Shown here in pieces: positions 8,355 through 19,393 of a DNA stretch of 64,000 nucleotides. How positions within the stretch are numbered: the first letter of the stretch is position 1; the number at the start of each line of letters is the position of its first letter. Made by a program: the position numbers and the translations under genes. Source of the stretch: Sphingomicrobium flavum (lineage in GTDB: Bacteria > Pseudomonadota > Alphaproteobacteria > Sphingomonadales > Sphingomonadaceae). The stretch covers positions 124,001 through 188,000 of the forward strand of contig NZ_CP102630.1 in NCBI RefSeq assembly GCF_024721605.1. The letters run 5' to 3'. Below the pieces are notes generated by a model. It searched no databases and was not told the DNA's origin. It saw nothing but the letters and a program-made list of their open reading frames with translations.

Positions 8355-9329
8355 ATGATGGGCGCGCGCATCGCATTGCTGTCCAACCCGCGTTCGACCG
8401 GGAACATCGCGCAGCTCCCGCGCATCCGGCAATATTGCGCCGATCACCCCGACCTGTTTCACTACGAGGTGGACGAGGTCGAGCAGATCGGCTGTGCGAT
8501 GAAGACCATCGCCCGCATCCAGCCCACCATCTTGGTCATCAATGGCGGGGACGGCACGGTGCAGGCGGCGCTGACAGAGGTCTATAATGGCGGCCATTTC
8601 GGCGACAATCCGCCGCCGCTGGCCGTCCTGCCGAGCGGCAAGACCAATCTGATCGCGCTGGATCTTGGCGCCGAGGGCGACCCCATCAAGGCGCTGGAGC
8701 GGCTGACCGAGATCGCATCGCGCGACGTGGCGCCCCATCTGGTGGCGCGCCAGCTGATCGCACTCAGCAATGGCAGCGATGGCGAACCCCCGGTGATCGG
8801 CATGTTCCTTGGCGGGGCCGGTCTGGCCGACATCATGCTTTATTGCCGCCACAAGCTTTACCCCACCGGCATGCCCAACTGGCTGTGCCACGGGCTGACC
8901 GCAGTGGCAGTGGCGTTCCAGAATATTTCAGGATTACGTGGCCGCTTCCTGCCGCCCGCGCCCTCGCAAATGGATATCGGGCTGGCCGCAAACGGCAAGC
9001 TGAGCGGAAAATTTTCTCTGCTGCTGGTAACCACGCTCGACAAATTGCTGCTGTCCAGCGACCTCAAGGGCGAAGGGCAGGGCGGGCTCAAGATGATCGC
9101 GGTCGATGATCGCCGCTTCGGCTTGCTGCGCGCCTTTACCGCCGTGCTGCGGGGCAAGCTTGGCAAGACGAAGATGGACGGGGTCCACGTAACCGAGCTG
9201 GACGAAATCCGGCTCGAGGGTGGCCAGTCGCCTGTCATCCTCGATGGCGAAATGTTCCAGCCGCGCGATGGCCATCCCATCACGCTGCGCAAGGCGCGCC
9301 CGCTTTCCTTCGTCAAACTCGCTGCCTGA
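8355..9329 (+). CDS. Diacylglycerol-kinase-family lipid kinase, candidate ceramide kinase
   Basis: 324 residues (323 if the second ATG at 8358 is used; GGGAG is 6 bases before it, a better spacing than for 8355). The nucleotide-binding signature GGDGT is at about 64-68, with a following LPSGKTN (92-98) where most family members have a Gly-Thr pair, and a C-terminal VILDGEMFQ matching the conserved DGE. The enzyme should phosphorylate a lipid hydroxyl with ATP at the inner membrane. In Caulobacter a kinase of this family encoded beside spt makes ceramide phosphate (CpgB), and the position here suggests the same. The next gene starts 1 base after its stop. Confidence 0.75.
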   Translation: MMGARIALLSNPRSTGNIAQLPRIRQYCADHPDLFHYEVDEVEQIGCAMKTIARIQPTILVINGGDGTVQAALTEVYNGGHFGDNPPPLAVLPSGKTNLIALDLGAEGDPIKALERLTEIASRDVAPHLVARQLIALSNGSDGEPPVIGMFLGGAGLADIMLYCRHKLYPTGMPNWLCHGLTAVAVAFQNISGLRGRFLPPAPSQMDIGLAANGKLSGKFSLLLVTTLDKLLLSSDLKGEGQGGLKMIAVDDRRFGLLRAFTAVLRGKLGKTKMDGVHVTELDEIRLEGGQSPVILDGEMFQPRDGHPITLRKARPLSFVKLAA

Positions 9330-9330
9330 C

Positions 9331-10221
9331 ATGACGCTAGTAGAGCTGATCGCGGCAGAGCTTGCCGAGCCGGTCGACCCGCGCGTGGTGGCGATGGCCG
9401 AGGCGGTGGCGGCCGAACATGGCGATGCCGCGCGCGCGGTGATTTTCTATGGCAGTTGCCTGCGAGAGGCCCAGCTCGACGGGCTGATGCTCGATTTCTA
9501 TCTGATCGTCGATGACTATGCGCGCGCCTATGACAAGAATTGGCTGGCCAAGGCCAACCGATTGATCCCGCCCAACGTCTTCCATTTCCAGCATGGCGGT
9601 CTGGTCGCCAAATATGCCGTGCTGGATGAAGCGGATTTGAAGCGCGAATGTTCGCTGGCGGCGCGCAGCGTGTCGGTCTGGGCGCGCTTTGCCCAGCCGG
9701 TGCGGCTGGTCTGGCAGGCCGATGACCGCGCGGCTGCGACGGTGACCGATGCGATCGCCGATGCGCCGGTCACGCTGTTTGCGATGACGCTGCCGATGCT
9801 TGAGGAAACAGATGATCCCAAGCAGGTGTGGGACGAAGGGTTCGGGCTGACCTATGGCGCCGAACTTCGCGCCGAACGCAAGGGGCGGGGCGGATCGATC
9901 ATCGACAGCGATCCCGAACGCTATGCGCGGGTGGGTGCGGCTGCGACGCAGGAGGTGCAAGAGCGGGGCTTGGCCACGGATGCTACCCCTCAAAAAGCCG
10001 CGCGGCGCTGGAAGCGGCTGCAGCGCAAGGGCAAGGCGCTATCGGTGGCGCGGCTGGCCAAGGCGAGCGCGACCTTCAACGGCGGGGCGGAATATATTGC
10101 CTGGAAGATCAACCGCCATGCCGGGACCGATATCGAACTGACCGAATTCCAGAAGAAGCATCCCCTGTGGGCCGCGATCAGCTTGCTGCCGCGGCTCCTC
10201 CGCTCGGGCGCGATACGCTAG
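9331..10221 (+). CDS. Nucleotidyltransferase-like protein, probable sphingolipid headgroup gene
   Basis: 296 residues; the start at 9331 immediately follows the kinase stop, so the two are translationally linked. Residues about 38-62 read FYGSCLR, then LDGLMLDFYLIVDDY, resembling the Gly-Ser plus paired acidic residues of the nucleotidyltransferase fold and reminiscent of the Tam41/MMP37 CDP-diacylglycerol synthase group. A basic segment (KAARRWKRLQRKGK, about 230) and a hydrophobic C-terminus suggest membrane association. In Caulobacter a gene next to the ceramide kinase is required for anionic sphingolipid (CpgA), so I infer a role in attaching the headgroup. Its last 44 bases overlap the convergent histidine kinase gene. 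Exact reaction unknown. Confidence 0.6.
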   Translation: MTLVELIAAELAEPVDPRVVAMAEAVAAEHGDAARAVIFYGSCLREAQLDGLMLDFYLIVDDYARAYDKNWLAKANRLIPPNVFHFQHGGLVAKYAVLDEADLKRECSLAARSVSVWARFAQPVRLVWQADDRAAATVTDAIADAPVTLFAMTLPMLEETDDPKQVWDEGFGLTYGAELRAERKGRGGSIIDSDPERYARVGAAATQEVQERGLATDATPQKAARRWKRLQRKGKALSVARLAKASATFNGGAEYIAWKINRHAGTDIELTEFQKKHPLWAAISLLPRLLRSGAIR

Positions 10222-12160
10222 CACGCAGCGCCGAGGCGACCGCATTGCTGAGCCCGCCGACGGTGAAGGGCTTGCGCAGCAGTTCATAGCCGACGAGATC
10301 CTCGCCTTCGCCTTCCCCGACATAGCCGGTAACGAACAAGACGGCGACGTCATGTTGGCGAGCCTTGAGTTCGCGCACCAGTTCGGGGCCGGTCATTTCG
10401 GGCATGATGACATCGCTGATCACCAGGTCGAAGGCGCCGGGTTCAAAGATGTCGAGCGCTTCGGCGCCCGAGGAACAGCTGCGCGGGTCATAGCCAAGAT
10501 CCTCCAGCGCGCCCACTGTTGCGGTCCGCACGCGCGGATCGTCCTCGACCACCAGAATGCGCGCCGACGCGCAGCCGATGGCATCGTCGGTGGCCATTTG
10601 CGCGGCCGAAGGATGGATGTGGACCTTGTCTTCCTCGACATCGGTGCGCGGCAAATAGATGGATACGGTGGTGCCTTCGCCCGGCTTGCTGTCGATGCCG
10701 ACCTCGCCGCCCGACTGGTGCGCGAAGCCGAAGATTTGCGACAGGCCGAGCCCGGTGCCCTTGCCCACTTCCTTGGTGGTGAAGAAGGGTTCGAAGGCGC
10801 GTTCGCGGATGGCATCGCTCATCCCGCACCCTGTATCTGCGACTGACAGCTTGAGATAATCGCCCTCGCGAATGTCGCCAACCTGATTGGCGGCAAGTCG
10901 GACATTCTGTGTCCGAATGGTGAGATTGCCTTTGCCGTCCATCGCATCGCGCGCATTGACCGCCAGATTGAGGATGGCGTTTTCGAGCTGATGGGTATCG
11001 ACGAAGATCGGCCAGGCATCTTCGGCCAAGTCGATCTCGATGCGGATGCGTTCGCCCAGCGTGCGATCGAGCAGGTCGCGCATCGACGTGACAAGCTGGT
11101 CGGATTTTACGCGTTCAGGCAACAGCGGTTCGGAACGGGCAAAGGAGAGCAGGCGGCGGGTCAGCGCCGCGGCGCGCGTGGCCCCTTCCATGGCGTTGGT
11201 CAGATGGTCCATCAGCTCACGGCGAGGGCCGTCGATGCGGCGCCGCGCAAGGTCGAGCCCGCCGACCACGACCGCCAGCATATTGTTGAAGTCATGTGCG
11301 ATCCCGCCGGTCAGCTGGCCAACGGCTTCCATTTTCTGGACCTGGCGCAGCTGGGCTTCGGCGGCGGCGCGTTCCTCGGCCTCGGCCTTGAGCGCCTCAT
11401 TGGCGGCGCGCAGTTCCGCAGTGCGCGAGGCGACCGCCATTTCGAGCACTTCGGCGCGCTCATATTCGGTCTGCGCCCGGCGCCTTGAACCCTGATATTG
11501 CTGGAAGGTGCGCAGCGCCACATAGCCAAGGCCGAGCGCGATGCAGGCGACGAAGATGCCAAGCCAGCCAAGATAGTCGGTCAGCCGGTCCGCCTCGGCG
11601 GAGAAGGTCTGGGTGCGCTCGATGCTGCGCGACAGGCTGTCGCGTTCAGCCTCGGAAATCTCGCGCAGGATCGAGGCGATTTCCTGGATCGTGGGGGACA
11701 GGCCGGCTTGGTAGAAAAGCGAGATGCCCCCTGCGCCCTGCTTGGCGACGGCGGCGCGCACGGCGAGGTTCAGTTCCTCGTTGCGCTTGTCGAACAGCGC
11801 CTGCAATTCCTCGACCCGCTGGCGCTGTTCGGGGTCGTTGGCGACGAGGCGCCCGAGCTGGTTGAGCTGGACGCGCGCCTGGCGCCATTCATTGACGTAG
11901 ATGCTCCCCGACGTTTCCTCATTCTCGTCGAGCACGAAGCGACCGAGCGCGGCCTCGCTGTTGGAGATGGAGGCATCGACGGTGCGCGTCAGCAGCATCA
12001 CGTCATAGGCCTGGCGTTCGCGTTCCTGCGCCGCATCGCGCGCCTCGATCGAACGGGCGACGAGATACACCATGCCCAGCAGGAGGAAGGCCGCGAACAG
12101 GCCGAAACCCACCGCGACGCCGCGGCGCCAATCGAAGGCCTGCTCTTCCCCTCCCGTCAT
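10178..12160 (-). CDS. Hybrid sensor histidine kinase (CHASE3-like sensor, receiver at C-terminus)
   Basis: 660 residues. Membrane spans at about 14-35 and 197-217 enclose a helical periplasmic sensor resembling CHASE3; a coiled coil (220-275) leads to the phospho-acceptor motif GGIAHDFNNML with His289, an ATP-binding domain with DTGCGM (about 442-447) and GTGLGLS (468-474), and a receiver with acidic pocket VVEDD (537-541), phospho-acceptor Asp583 and KPF near 630. The HDFNN type of motif is common in hybrid kinases that use a separate output protein; no separate regulator is adjacent. It starts 38 bases after spt in the same direction, so it may be co-transcribed with the sphingolipid genes. 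Signal unknown. Confidence 0.85.
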   Translation of the reverse strand: MTGGEEQAFDWRRGVAVGFGLFAAFLLLGMVYLVARSIEARDAAQERERQAYDVMLLTRTVDASISNSEAALGRFVLDENEETSGSIYVNEWRQARVQLNQLGRLVANDPEQRQRVEELQALFDKRNEELNLAVRAAVAKQGAGGISLFYQAGLSPTIQEIASILREISEAERDSLSRSIERTQTFSAEADRLTDYLGWLGIFVACIALGLGYVALRTFQQYQGSRRRAQTEYERAEVLEMAVASRTAELRAANEALKAEAEERAAAEAQLRQVQKMEAVGQLTGGIAHDFNNMLAVVVGGLDLARRRIDGPRRELMDHLTNAMEGATRAAALTRRLLSFARSEPLLPERVKSDQLVTSMRDLLDRTLGERIRIEIDLAEDAWPIFVDTHQLENAILNLAVNARDAMDGKGNLTIRTQNVRLAANQVGDIREGDYLKLSVADTGCGMSDAIRERAFEPFFTTKEVGKGTGLGLSQIFGFAHQSGGEVGIDSKPGEGTTVSIYLPRTDVEEDKVHIHPSAAQMATDDAIGCASARILVVEDDPRVRTATVGALEDLGYDPRSCSSGAEALDIFEPGAFDLVISDVIMPEMTGPELVRELKARQHDVAVLFVTGYVGEGEGEDLVGYELLRKPFTVGGLSNAVASALRASVSRPSGGAAAAS

Positions 12161-12198
12161 GCGCCTACCCTAACGGACGATGCCGAATCGCGAAAGAG

Positions 12199-13401
12199 TC
12201 AATCGATACAGCCGGTTGCGCGGCCCGCACGTTCGAACATGCCGAGGATCTGGGTGACCTGCTCGGCGCTATGTTCGGCGCAGAGCGAGCAGCGCAGCAG
12301 CGTCATGCCCGCGGGCGTCGCCGGCGGGCGGGCGAGGTTGACGTAAAGCCCTTCCTTCAGGAGCGCGTCCCACATCGCCGCGCCGCGTTCCAGATCGGGC
12401 ATGATGACCGAGATGATCGCGCTTTCGGGCGTCTTGGTGCCCAGTTCGAAGCCCATGGCGGTCAGGCCATTGTGCAGCGTGCGGCTATTGTCCCACAGAT
12501 GCTGGCGCTTGTCCTTGGCGCCCATGATCTTGCGGATCGAGGTGGCGGCAGTCGCCATCACGCTCGGTGGCAGCGAGGCGGTGAAGATGTAGCTTCGGCT
12601 GGCAAGGCGCAAAATCTCGAACTTGGGATGGTTGGAGACGCAATAGCCGCCGACCGTGCCGACCGACTTGGAAAAGGTGCCGATGATGAAATCGACCTGG
12701 TCGATGACGCCCTGCGCTTCGGCAACGCCGCGGCCATTTTCGCCGATGAAGCCCATCGAATGGGCCTCGTCGACCAGCACCATGGCGCCATATTTCTTGG
12801 CCAGCGGGACCATCTTGTCGAGCGGGGCCGTATCGCCCAGCATCGAATAGACGCCCTCCAGGATGACAAGCTTGCCGGCATCTTCGGGCAGGCGCTTCAA
12901 GCGCTTTTCCAGCGCCTCGATGTCATTGTGGCGGAAGGGCACGACATTGGCATTGCCCATGGCGCAGCCATCATAGATGGAGGCGTGGCTGTCCATATCG
13001 AGGATGATATAGTCGTCCTTGCCCGCGACAGTGGAAATGATGCCGGTATTGGCGAGATAGCCGGTCGAGAAAACCATCGCGCCCGACATGTCGAAAAATT
13101 CGCGCAGGGCCGCTTCGCAATCCTTGTGTAGCGAATAGGTGCCGTTGAGGACGCGGCTGCCGGTGGTGCCCGACCCGAAATCGTCCAACGCCTTCTTGCC
13201 CGCCGCGATGACGTCGGGATCGAAGGTCATGCCCATATAATTATAGGTGCCGAGCAGGATGGTCTCTCGCCCGTTGCACATGGCGACCGTGGGCGAGAGC
13301 ACTTCTTCCATGACGAGCCCGAAGGGATCGGTCAGCCCACTGTCGATCAGCCCCTTATGCTGGGCGATGATGGGGTCGAATTTGGAAAGAAGGTCGCTCA
13401 C
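12199..13401 (-). CDS. spt: Serine palmitoyltransferase
   Basis: 400 residues, soluble PLP enzyme of the alpha-oxoamine synthase family. It condenses serine with a long acyl thioester to 3-ketosphinganine, the first step of sphingolipid synthesis. The PLP lysine is K245 in GTFSKSVGTVGG; D211 in DEAHS binds the pyridine nitrogen; H139 in MDSHAS stacks on PLP. The offset from the well-studied Sphingomonas paucimobilis enzyme (K265, H159) is a constant 20 residues, a strong sign of orthology. Start is GTG in a GTGA overlap with the acyl carrier protein stop, so synthesis is coupled; the acyl donor is probably acyl-ACP from that protein. Confidence 0.95.
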   Translation of the reverse strand: MSDLLSKFDPIIAQHKGLIDSGLTDPFGLVMEEVLSPTVAMCNGRETILLGTYNYMGMTFDPDVIAAGKKALDDFGSGTTGSRVLNGTYSLHKDCEAALREFFDMSGAMVFSTGYLANTGIISTVAGKDDYIILDMDSHASIYDGCAMGNANVVPFRHNDIEALEKRLKRLPEDAGKLVILEGVYSMLGDTAPLDKMVPLAKKYGAMVLVDEAHSMGFIGENGRGVAEAQGVIDQVDFIIGTFSKSVGTVGGYCVSNHPKFEILRLASRSYIFTASLPPSVMATAATSIRKIMGAKDKRQHLWDNSRTLHNGLTAMGFELGTKTPESAIISVIMPDLERGAAMWDALLKEGLYVNLARPPATPAGMTLLRCSLCAEHSAEQVTQILGMFERAGRATGCID

Positions 13402-13643
13402 TTGTTCGCCATCTCGTGCACGGCATCGACGAGCTGGCCGACATTCTCGATTTCGGCCTGCTGGTTCATGGTGATCAGGATGTCGAATTCATCCTCCACC
13501 TCGGCGACGAAATCGAGGACGGTCAGGCTGTCCCATTCCAGATCCTGGGCGAAACGGGTTTCTTCGGAAACCTCGATGCCCTTCTTGTTGAACTGGTCGA
13601 TCAGGCCAAAAATGCGGCCTTTTGCATCTGCGCGGTCGGTCAT
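13398..13643 (-). CDS. acpR: Acyl carrier protein dedicated to sphingolipid synthesis
   Basis: 81 residues. The 4'-phosphopantetheine site is Ser39 in EWDSLTVLDF. The helix II region is acidic, as expected for carrier proteins, but the N-terminus is longer and less acidic than fatty-acid-synthesis AcpP. Located between cerR and spt and overlapping the spt start by 4 bases, so it most likely loads the fatty acyl group used by serine palmitoyltransferase, as the equivalent AcpR does in Caulobacter. The acyl-ACP synthetase expected to charge it is not in this window. Confidence 0.9.
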   Translation of the reverse strand: MTDRADAKGRIFGLIDQFNKKGIEVSEETRFAQDLEWDSLTVLDFVAEVEDEFDILITMNQQAEIENVGQLVDAVHEMANK

Positions 13644-13712
13644 GAATTCTCGCCTTAAAGTGATGGCGCCGCTGTGACAATCAAATCGGGCGCAAAAAGG
13701 GCGGGATCGCGC

Positions 13713-15667
<1,955 letters not shown>

Positions 15668-16255
15668 TTAGCGCAGTTCGCCCAAGACTCCTAGGATTTG
15701 GGTGACGGCAATATCATGGGCTGCCGAATGGGGCAGGCCGGTGGCCTTGGCCATTTCCTCGCCGACCAGGCTGTCGCCGATGGCGAGCAGGACGAGGCCG
15801 AGCGTTGCCTTGTCGAGCGGGCGGTCATCACCGGGGCTGGAAATGGCGCGCACGACATCGGCGACCGCGCATTCGACCGCGGCCAGGCTTTCGCGGCGGC
15901 GCGAGACGACGACCCAAGCGATGAGCTCGCCAAAGCCCTGATAACGAAAGGCGTCGAACATTTCCTCGACGACATGGCGAAGTTTGGTCTTGCCGGCGCG
16001 GTAGCGGCCGATGGAGCCCGTGATGCTTTCCGCTACTTCATGGGCGATGGCATCGGCCAATGCCGCGTGAAGCCCGTCGACCGAGCCGAAATGATGCAGC
16101 AGCAGGGCATGGGTGCGGCCAATCTTTGCGCCCACCGCCTTGAGGGTCACCGCCGCAATGCCTTCGTCGCGCAGCAGTTCGCGCGCCGCCTCTACCGCGG
16201 CGCGGCGGCTTTCTTCGGGCGACATGCGTTTACGTTTCTGCAAGCTTATTGACAT
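15668..16255 (-). CDS. TetR family transcriptional regulator
   Basis: 195 residues from the ATG at 16255, or 185 from the in-frame ATG at 16225; neither has a convincing ribosome site, and the operator-like palindrome over the first ATG favours the shorter form. The N-terminal helix-turn-helix includes AVTLKAVGAKIGRTHALLLHHFGS, the usual TetR layout, followed by a helical ligand domain. It is divergent from the ferritin-like hydrolase gene and the palindrome between them suggests it represses both. Ligand unknown; a lipid or acyl compound is plausible but unproven. Confidence 0.85.
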   Translation of the reverse strand: MSISLQKRKRMSPEESRRAAVEAARELLRDEGIAAVTLKAVGAKIGRTHALLLHHFGSVDGLHAALADAIAHEVAESITGSIGRYRAGKTKLRHVVEEMFDAFRYQGFGELIAWVVVSRRRESLAAVECAVADVVRAISSPGDDRPLDKATLGLVLLAIGDSLVGEEMAKATGLPHSAAHDIAVTQILGVLGELR

Positions 16256-16269
16256 TAGTGTCAGTAATA
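16247..16269. promoter_or_regulatory. Candidate TetR operator
   Basis: Inverted repeat TGACA-TTAG-TGTCA (16250-16263) whose arms extend outward (TTAT on one side, GTAA on the other) with one mismatch. It overlaps the first possible start codon of the tetR gene and lies about 50 bases before the divergent hydrolase start, so one bound dimer could block both promoters. Confidence 0.6.
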
Positions 16270-16316
16270 CCCAGATTGAGAGTCGATTAGTCCTACCGGC
16301 AGTTCTTTGGAGCCCT

Positions 16317-17189
16317 ATGATGGCCAGTGCAACCGTTACCCCCGCCGATCTTGTGATTTCGCTGCGCGACCGGCGCTTCGGGCGCGAGGATCAGACGCCG
16401 CGCCACTGGCATGGCGGGGATCCCTATGCGACGGCTTTCTACAATGCGCTGTCGATCACCTTTCCCAAGGGTGAGGCCTTTTTCGTCGATAGCGTGCGCG
16501 CCTTCCGCCAGGGCGCGCCCAAGCGGCTTGTCGAGGATATCAAGAATTTCGTGACGCAGGAGGCGATGCACAGCCGCGAGCATGTGGCCTTCAACAATCG
16601 CGCTGCCGATGCGGGCTACAAGATCGATCATCTCGAAGCCAAGGTGCAGGAGCGCATCGACCTGGTCGGGCAAAAGCCCAAGATCGTCAGCCTCGCCGCA
16701 ACCATGGCGCTGGAACATTTCACCGCCATCCTGGCGCATGAATTGCTGGCCAATCCCAAGCATCTCGACGGCGCCGATGAAGCGACTGCCGAGCTGTGGC
16801 GCTGGCACGCGTCGGAAGAGATTGAGCATAAGGGCGTGGCCTATGACACCTGGTTGCACGCGACGCAGGGTTGGCGCCGGGGCAAGCGCTGGAAGGTCAA
16901 GAGCCTGGTGATGCTGGACGTGACCGCCAAATTCCTGTGGCATCGCTGGGAAGGCATGCTGGAATTGCTGCGGCAGGATGGCATTACTGGTGCGAAGGCC
17001 AAGTGGCGCATGTTCAAATATGCCGTGTTGTCGCCGGGCATGGTGCGCGCCTGGGTTGGCCCCTGGGTCAAATATTTCCTTCCGGGCTTCCACCCCTGGG
17101 ACGAAGATGACCGCCACCTCATCCGCGACTATGACGCCGCCGTCGGCACCAAGTTCGACAGCGAGAAGAAGGTCAGGCGCGCGGCCTAA
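16317..17189 (+). CDS. Predicted metal-dependent hydrolase (ferritin-like, PF10118-type)
   Basis: 290 residues; two adjacent ATGs (16317 and 16320) can serve as start. Conserved metal-ligand-like Glu/His positions are seen in FVTQEAMHSREH, ALEHFTAILAHE and WRWHASEEIEHKG, a pattern of helices contributing Glu and His as in di-metal ferritin-like proteins. The family is annotated as predicted metal-dependent hydrolase but the substrate is unknown. Divergent from, and probably controlled by, the adjacent TetR regulator. Convergent with the next gene, which ends 3 bases away. Confidence 0.75.
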   Translation: MMASATVTPADLVISLRDRRFGREDQTPRHWHGGDPYATAFYNALSITFPKGEAFFVDSVRAFRQGAPKRLVEDIKNFVTQEAMHSREHVAFNNRAADAGYKIDHLEAKVQERIDLVGQKPKIVSLAATMALEHFTAILAHELLANPKHLDGADEATAELWRWHASEEIEHKGVAYDTWLHATQGWRRGKRWKVKSLVMLDVTAKFLWHRWEGMLELLRQDGITGAKAKWRMFKYAVLSPGMVRAWVGPWVKYFLPGFHPWDEDDRHLIRDYDAAVGTKFDSEKKVRRAA

Positions 17190-17192
17190 AGT

Positions 17193-19133
17193 TCATTCTT
17201 CCACGTAAGCTTTTACCGGGAATACCGGCAGGCCGTCGGTCATGCCGCGCGCCCGGCGATAATCGGCGAGCGCTTTGAAACGCGGAATGTCGAAGATCGC
17301 GTGGTAGCGCGGGTCGGCGCGGATTTCCTCAGGCACGTCGAGCCGGCCGGCATGGAAGAATTTCAAGACATATCCGACGGGCCACGCCTCGATATTGCGC
17401 ATGGCGATGCCAAATCCGGCATCAGCGTAACCATATTGAAAAATTAGCAGGGTCCAGTCTGTCAGCCCATATGAATAGCCGGTATCGTAGAAGCCCTCCA
17501 TGAATCGATTTTCCGTGCCGTACAGCATGTATTGGGCGTGGCTCTTGAGCGACTGGGGCTTGGTGGCTTCACCCGTCGGATAGGAGCGGTCATCATCATA
17601 AATTTCGCCGATTGCATCGATGTCGGCAACGTAATCGGCTTTCGTGCCTATCCGCAGCAGGGCTGCCCACCACTGATGGGCAGCAGCCCAGCAGTCGACG
17701 CGGCAGGCCTGCGCGCTGATCTTGACGCCGGGATAATCGCCAGCCGCCGTCATCAGTGCCCGACGATAATATTCCAGCTGGTAATTGAATGGGTCGGCGG
17801 TCATGGCGCGATCCATGTGGGTCGCCGCGTCTTCAAGGTCGCCTGCAGACCATAAAGCAATGCTCCGCAGAAGATGGGTTTGACCATCATTCGGCCTGCG
17901 CTCGAGCAATCGCTCGGTCGTCTCGAGGGACTGGGCGATCTTGCCATGTGCACCAAGCTCAACGGAAGCGGCAGCCAGCATGGCCATATGGTTTTCAGGA
18001 TCCAACTCAAGGGCTCGACGATTGGCGGCTTCCTGCATCGCCAGATATTGTTCTCTTGGCACGGTCATGAAGTTCCCGTTTGTCGCGACGGCCAGCGTGT
18101 AGGCAATGCCTGCATGGGCGGCGGCGAAGTCGGGCTCGATGGATGCGGCAATCTGCATCTGGCGCAGCGCTGGGGGATAGTCTTCCGGCCGTCGAACGGT
18201 CAGGCGCGCCAACCCGTCGAGATAGGCTTCGTAAGCTCGCGGATCGATATCGGTCGGAATTTCGATATCACCCCCGGCAATCTTGTGCAGCGCGATCAGC
18301 ACGCCGGAGATCTTATTGAGCAACAGCGCTTCGAATTCGTCCGGATATTTTTGCTCGCCGGTAATTTCGCCGCTCCAAATGGCGCGCCCGGTCGACACGT
18401 CGATCAGGCGAATAAGACCGACCAAGCGGTTGCCAGTGGCCTGGACATCTCCTTCGATGAAGTGGTCGACATTGAGGCGGGCGCCGATTTCGGCCGGCGA
18501 TAGGCCCTCATCTGTCAACGACCTTGCAGCTGTGATTGACGCAAAACTGATATTGGGAACTTGGGACAGGTTGCTGGTCAGCGATGCAGTCAGAGCGTCA
18601 CTACGTTGCTGCCATTCGGCATTGCCGCTGACATTCAACGGCATCACGGCGAGCGTCGTGGGAGCTTGCCGACCGGGCGGCGACGAACCGAACGGATCAA
18701 AGAAGATGACGGCCGCAATCAGCGCCAGCAGTCCCCCAACGACAATGGCCAGCGTGGGTCGCCATGACTGAGGCTGGCCACCAGCCTGAACGGGTCGAGC
18801 AGGTGCTGAAGACCCCTCGGTAACAACATTGCGGAACGATCCGTTGCCGGTCTCGAGCTGATAGCCGATGCCGCGCAGCGTATGCAGCAGATGAGCGTCC
18901 TGGCCCAGCGCCTTGCGCACCGACGTCATGTGAACCTGGAGGGCATTCTCCTCAACGGTTACGTCGGGCCACACCGCATCCATGAGTTCGTCCTTGGTGA
19001 CGATTTCTCCGTCGGCCTGCGCCAGGATAGTCAGCAGTGAAAGGGCGCGGGGACCCAGATGCACATGCTCGCCGTCCAGCAGGAGCTGGCGATTCGGTTG
19101 CAATAGGTGCGATCCAATCCGGACTTCCTCCAC
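17193..19133 (-). CDS. Membrane-anchored winged-helix regulator with TPR sensor (CadC/ToxR-like)
   Basis: About 646 residues. A GTG at 19133 is preceded by GGGGGA with acceptable spacing, which I prefer to the adjacent TTG at 19136. Residues ~1-95 form an OmpR/ToxR-type winged helix (LTILAQADGEIVTKDELMDAVW, TLRGIGYQLE), followed by a membrane span near 125-147 (ALIAAVIFF), a domain resembling the FlgO-like fold often found in these proteins (TLAVMPLNVSG, DHFIEGDVQATG), and TPR-like helical repeats to the end. The layout suggests a DNA-binding cytoplasmic head with a periplasmic sensor. Divergent from the urcA gene across 260 bases; that gene is a possible target. Confidence 0.8.
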   Translation of the reverse strand: MEEVRIGSHLLQPNRQLLLDGEHVHLGPRALSLLTILAQADGEIVTKDELMDAVWPDVTVEENALQVHMTSVRKALGQDAHLLHTLRGIGYQLETGNGSFRNVVTEGSSAPARPVQAGGQPQSWRPTLAIVVGGLLALIAAVIFFDPFGSSPPGRQAPTTLAVMPLNVSGNAEWQQRSDALTASLTSNLSQVPNISFASITAARSLTDEGLSPAEIGARLNVDHFIEGDVQATGNRLVGLIRLIDVSTGRAIWSGEITGEQKYPDEFEALLLNKISGVLIALHKIAGGDIEIPTDIDPRAYEAYLDGLARLTVRRPEDYPPALRQMQIAASIEPDFAAAHAGIAYTLAVATNGNFMTVPREQYLAMQEAANRRALELDPENHMAMLAAASVELGAHGKIAQSLETTERLLERRPNDGQTHLLRSIALWSAGDLEDAATHMDRAMTADPFNYQLEYYRRALMTAAGDYPGVKISAQACRVDCWAAAHQWWAALLRIGTKADYVADIDAIGEIYDDDRSYPTGEATKPQSLKSHAQYMLYGTENRFMEGFYDTGYSYGLTDWTLLIFQYGYADAGFGIAMRNIEAWPVGYVLKFFHAGRLDVPEEIRADPRYHAIFDIPRFKALADYRRARGMTDGLPVFPVKAYVEE

Positions 19134-19393
19134 CAATCCCCCTTCTCGCCGCTGAAAGCCCTATGAAATTGTCACAGCAACGCATGTCTTGGCAAGGCCG
19201 TAAGCAGTTTCCCTAATTACACGGAGCTTGCGCAAGTCATTGATTAGGCAGGGTTAATTCTCGACCTTAAGGAAAACAACAGGTTTCAGGCAAGTTTCAC
19301 GCATGCCTCATCCAAGCGCCAAGGCATTCAACCAGGCATCGCGACACAAGCGGGCGGTCAGTTGGATTCACTTGCTAGAGGAAGGAATTTCCC

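Noticed and set aside
8175-8891. N-terminal extension of the lptF reading frame
   Set aside because: It overlaps the divergent lipid kinase on the other strand, and the standard LptF start is at 8174.
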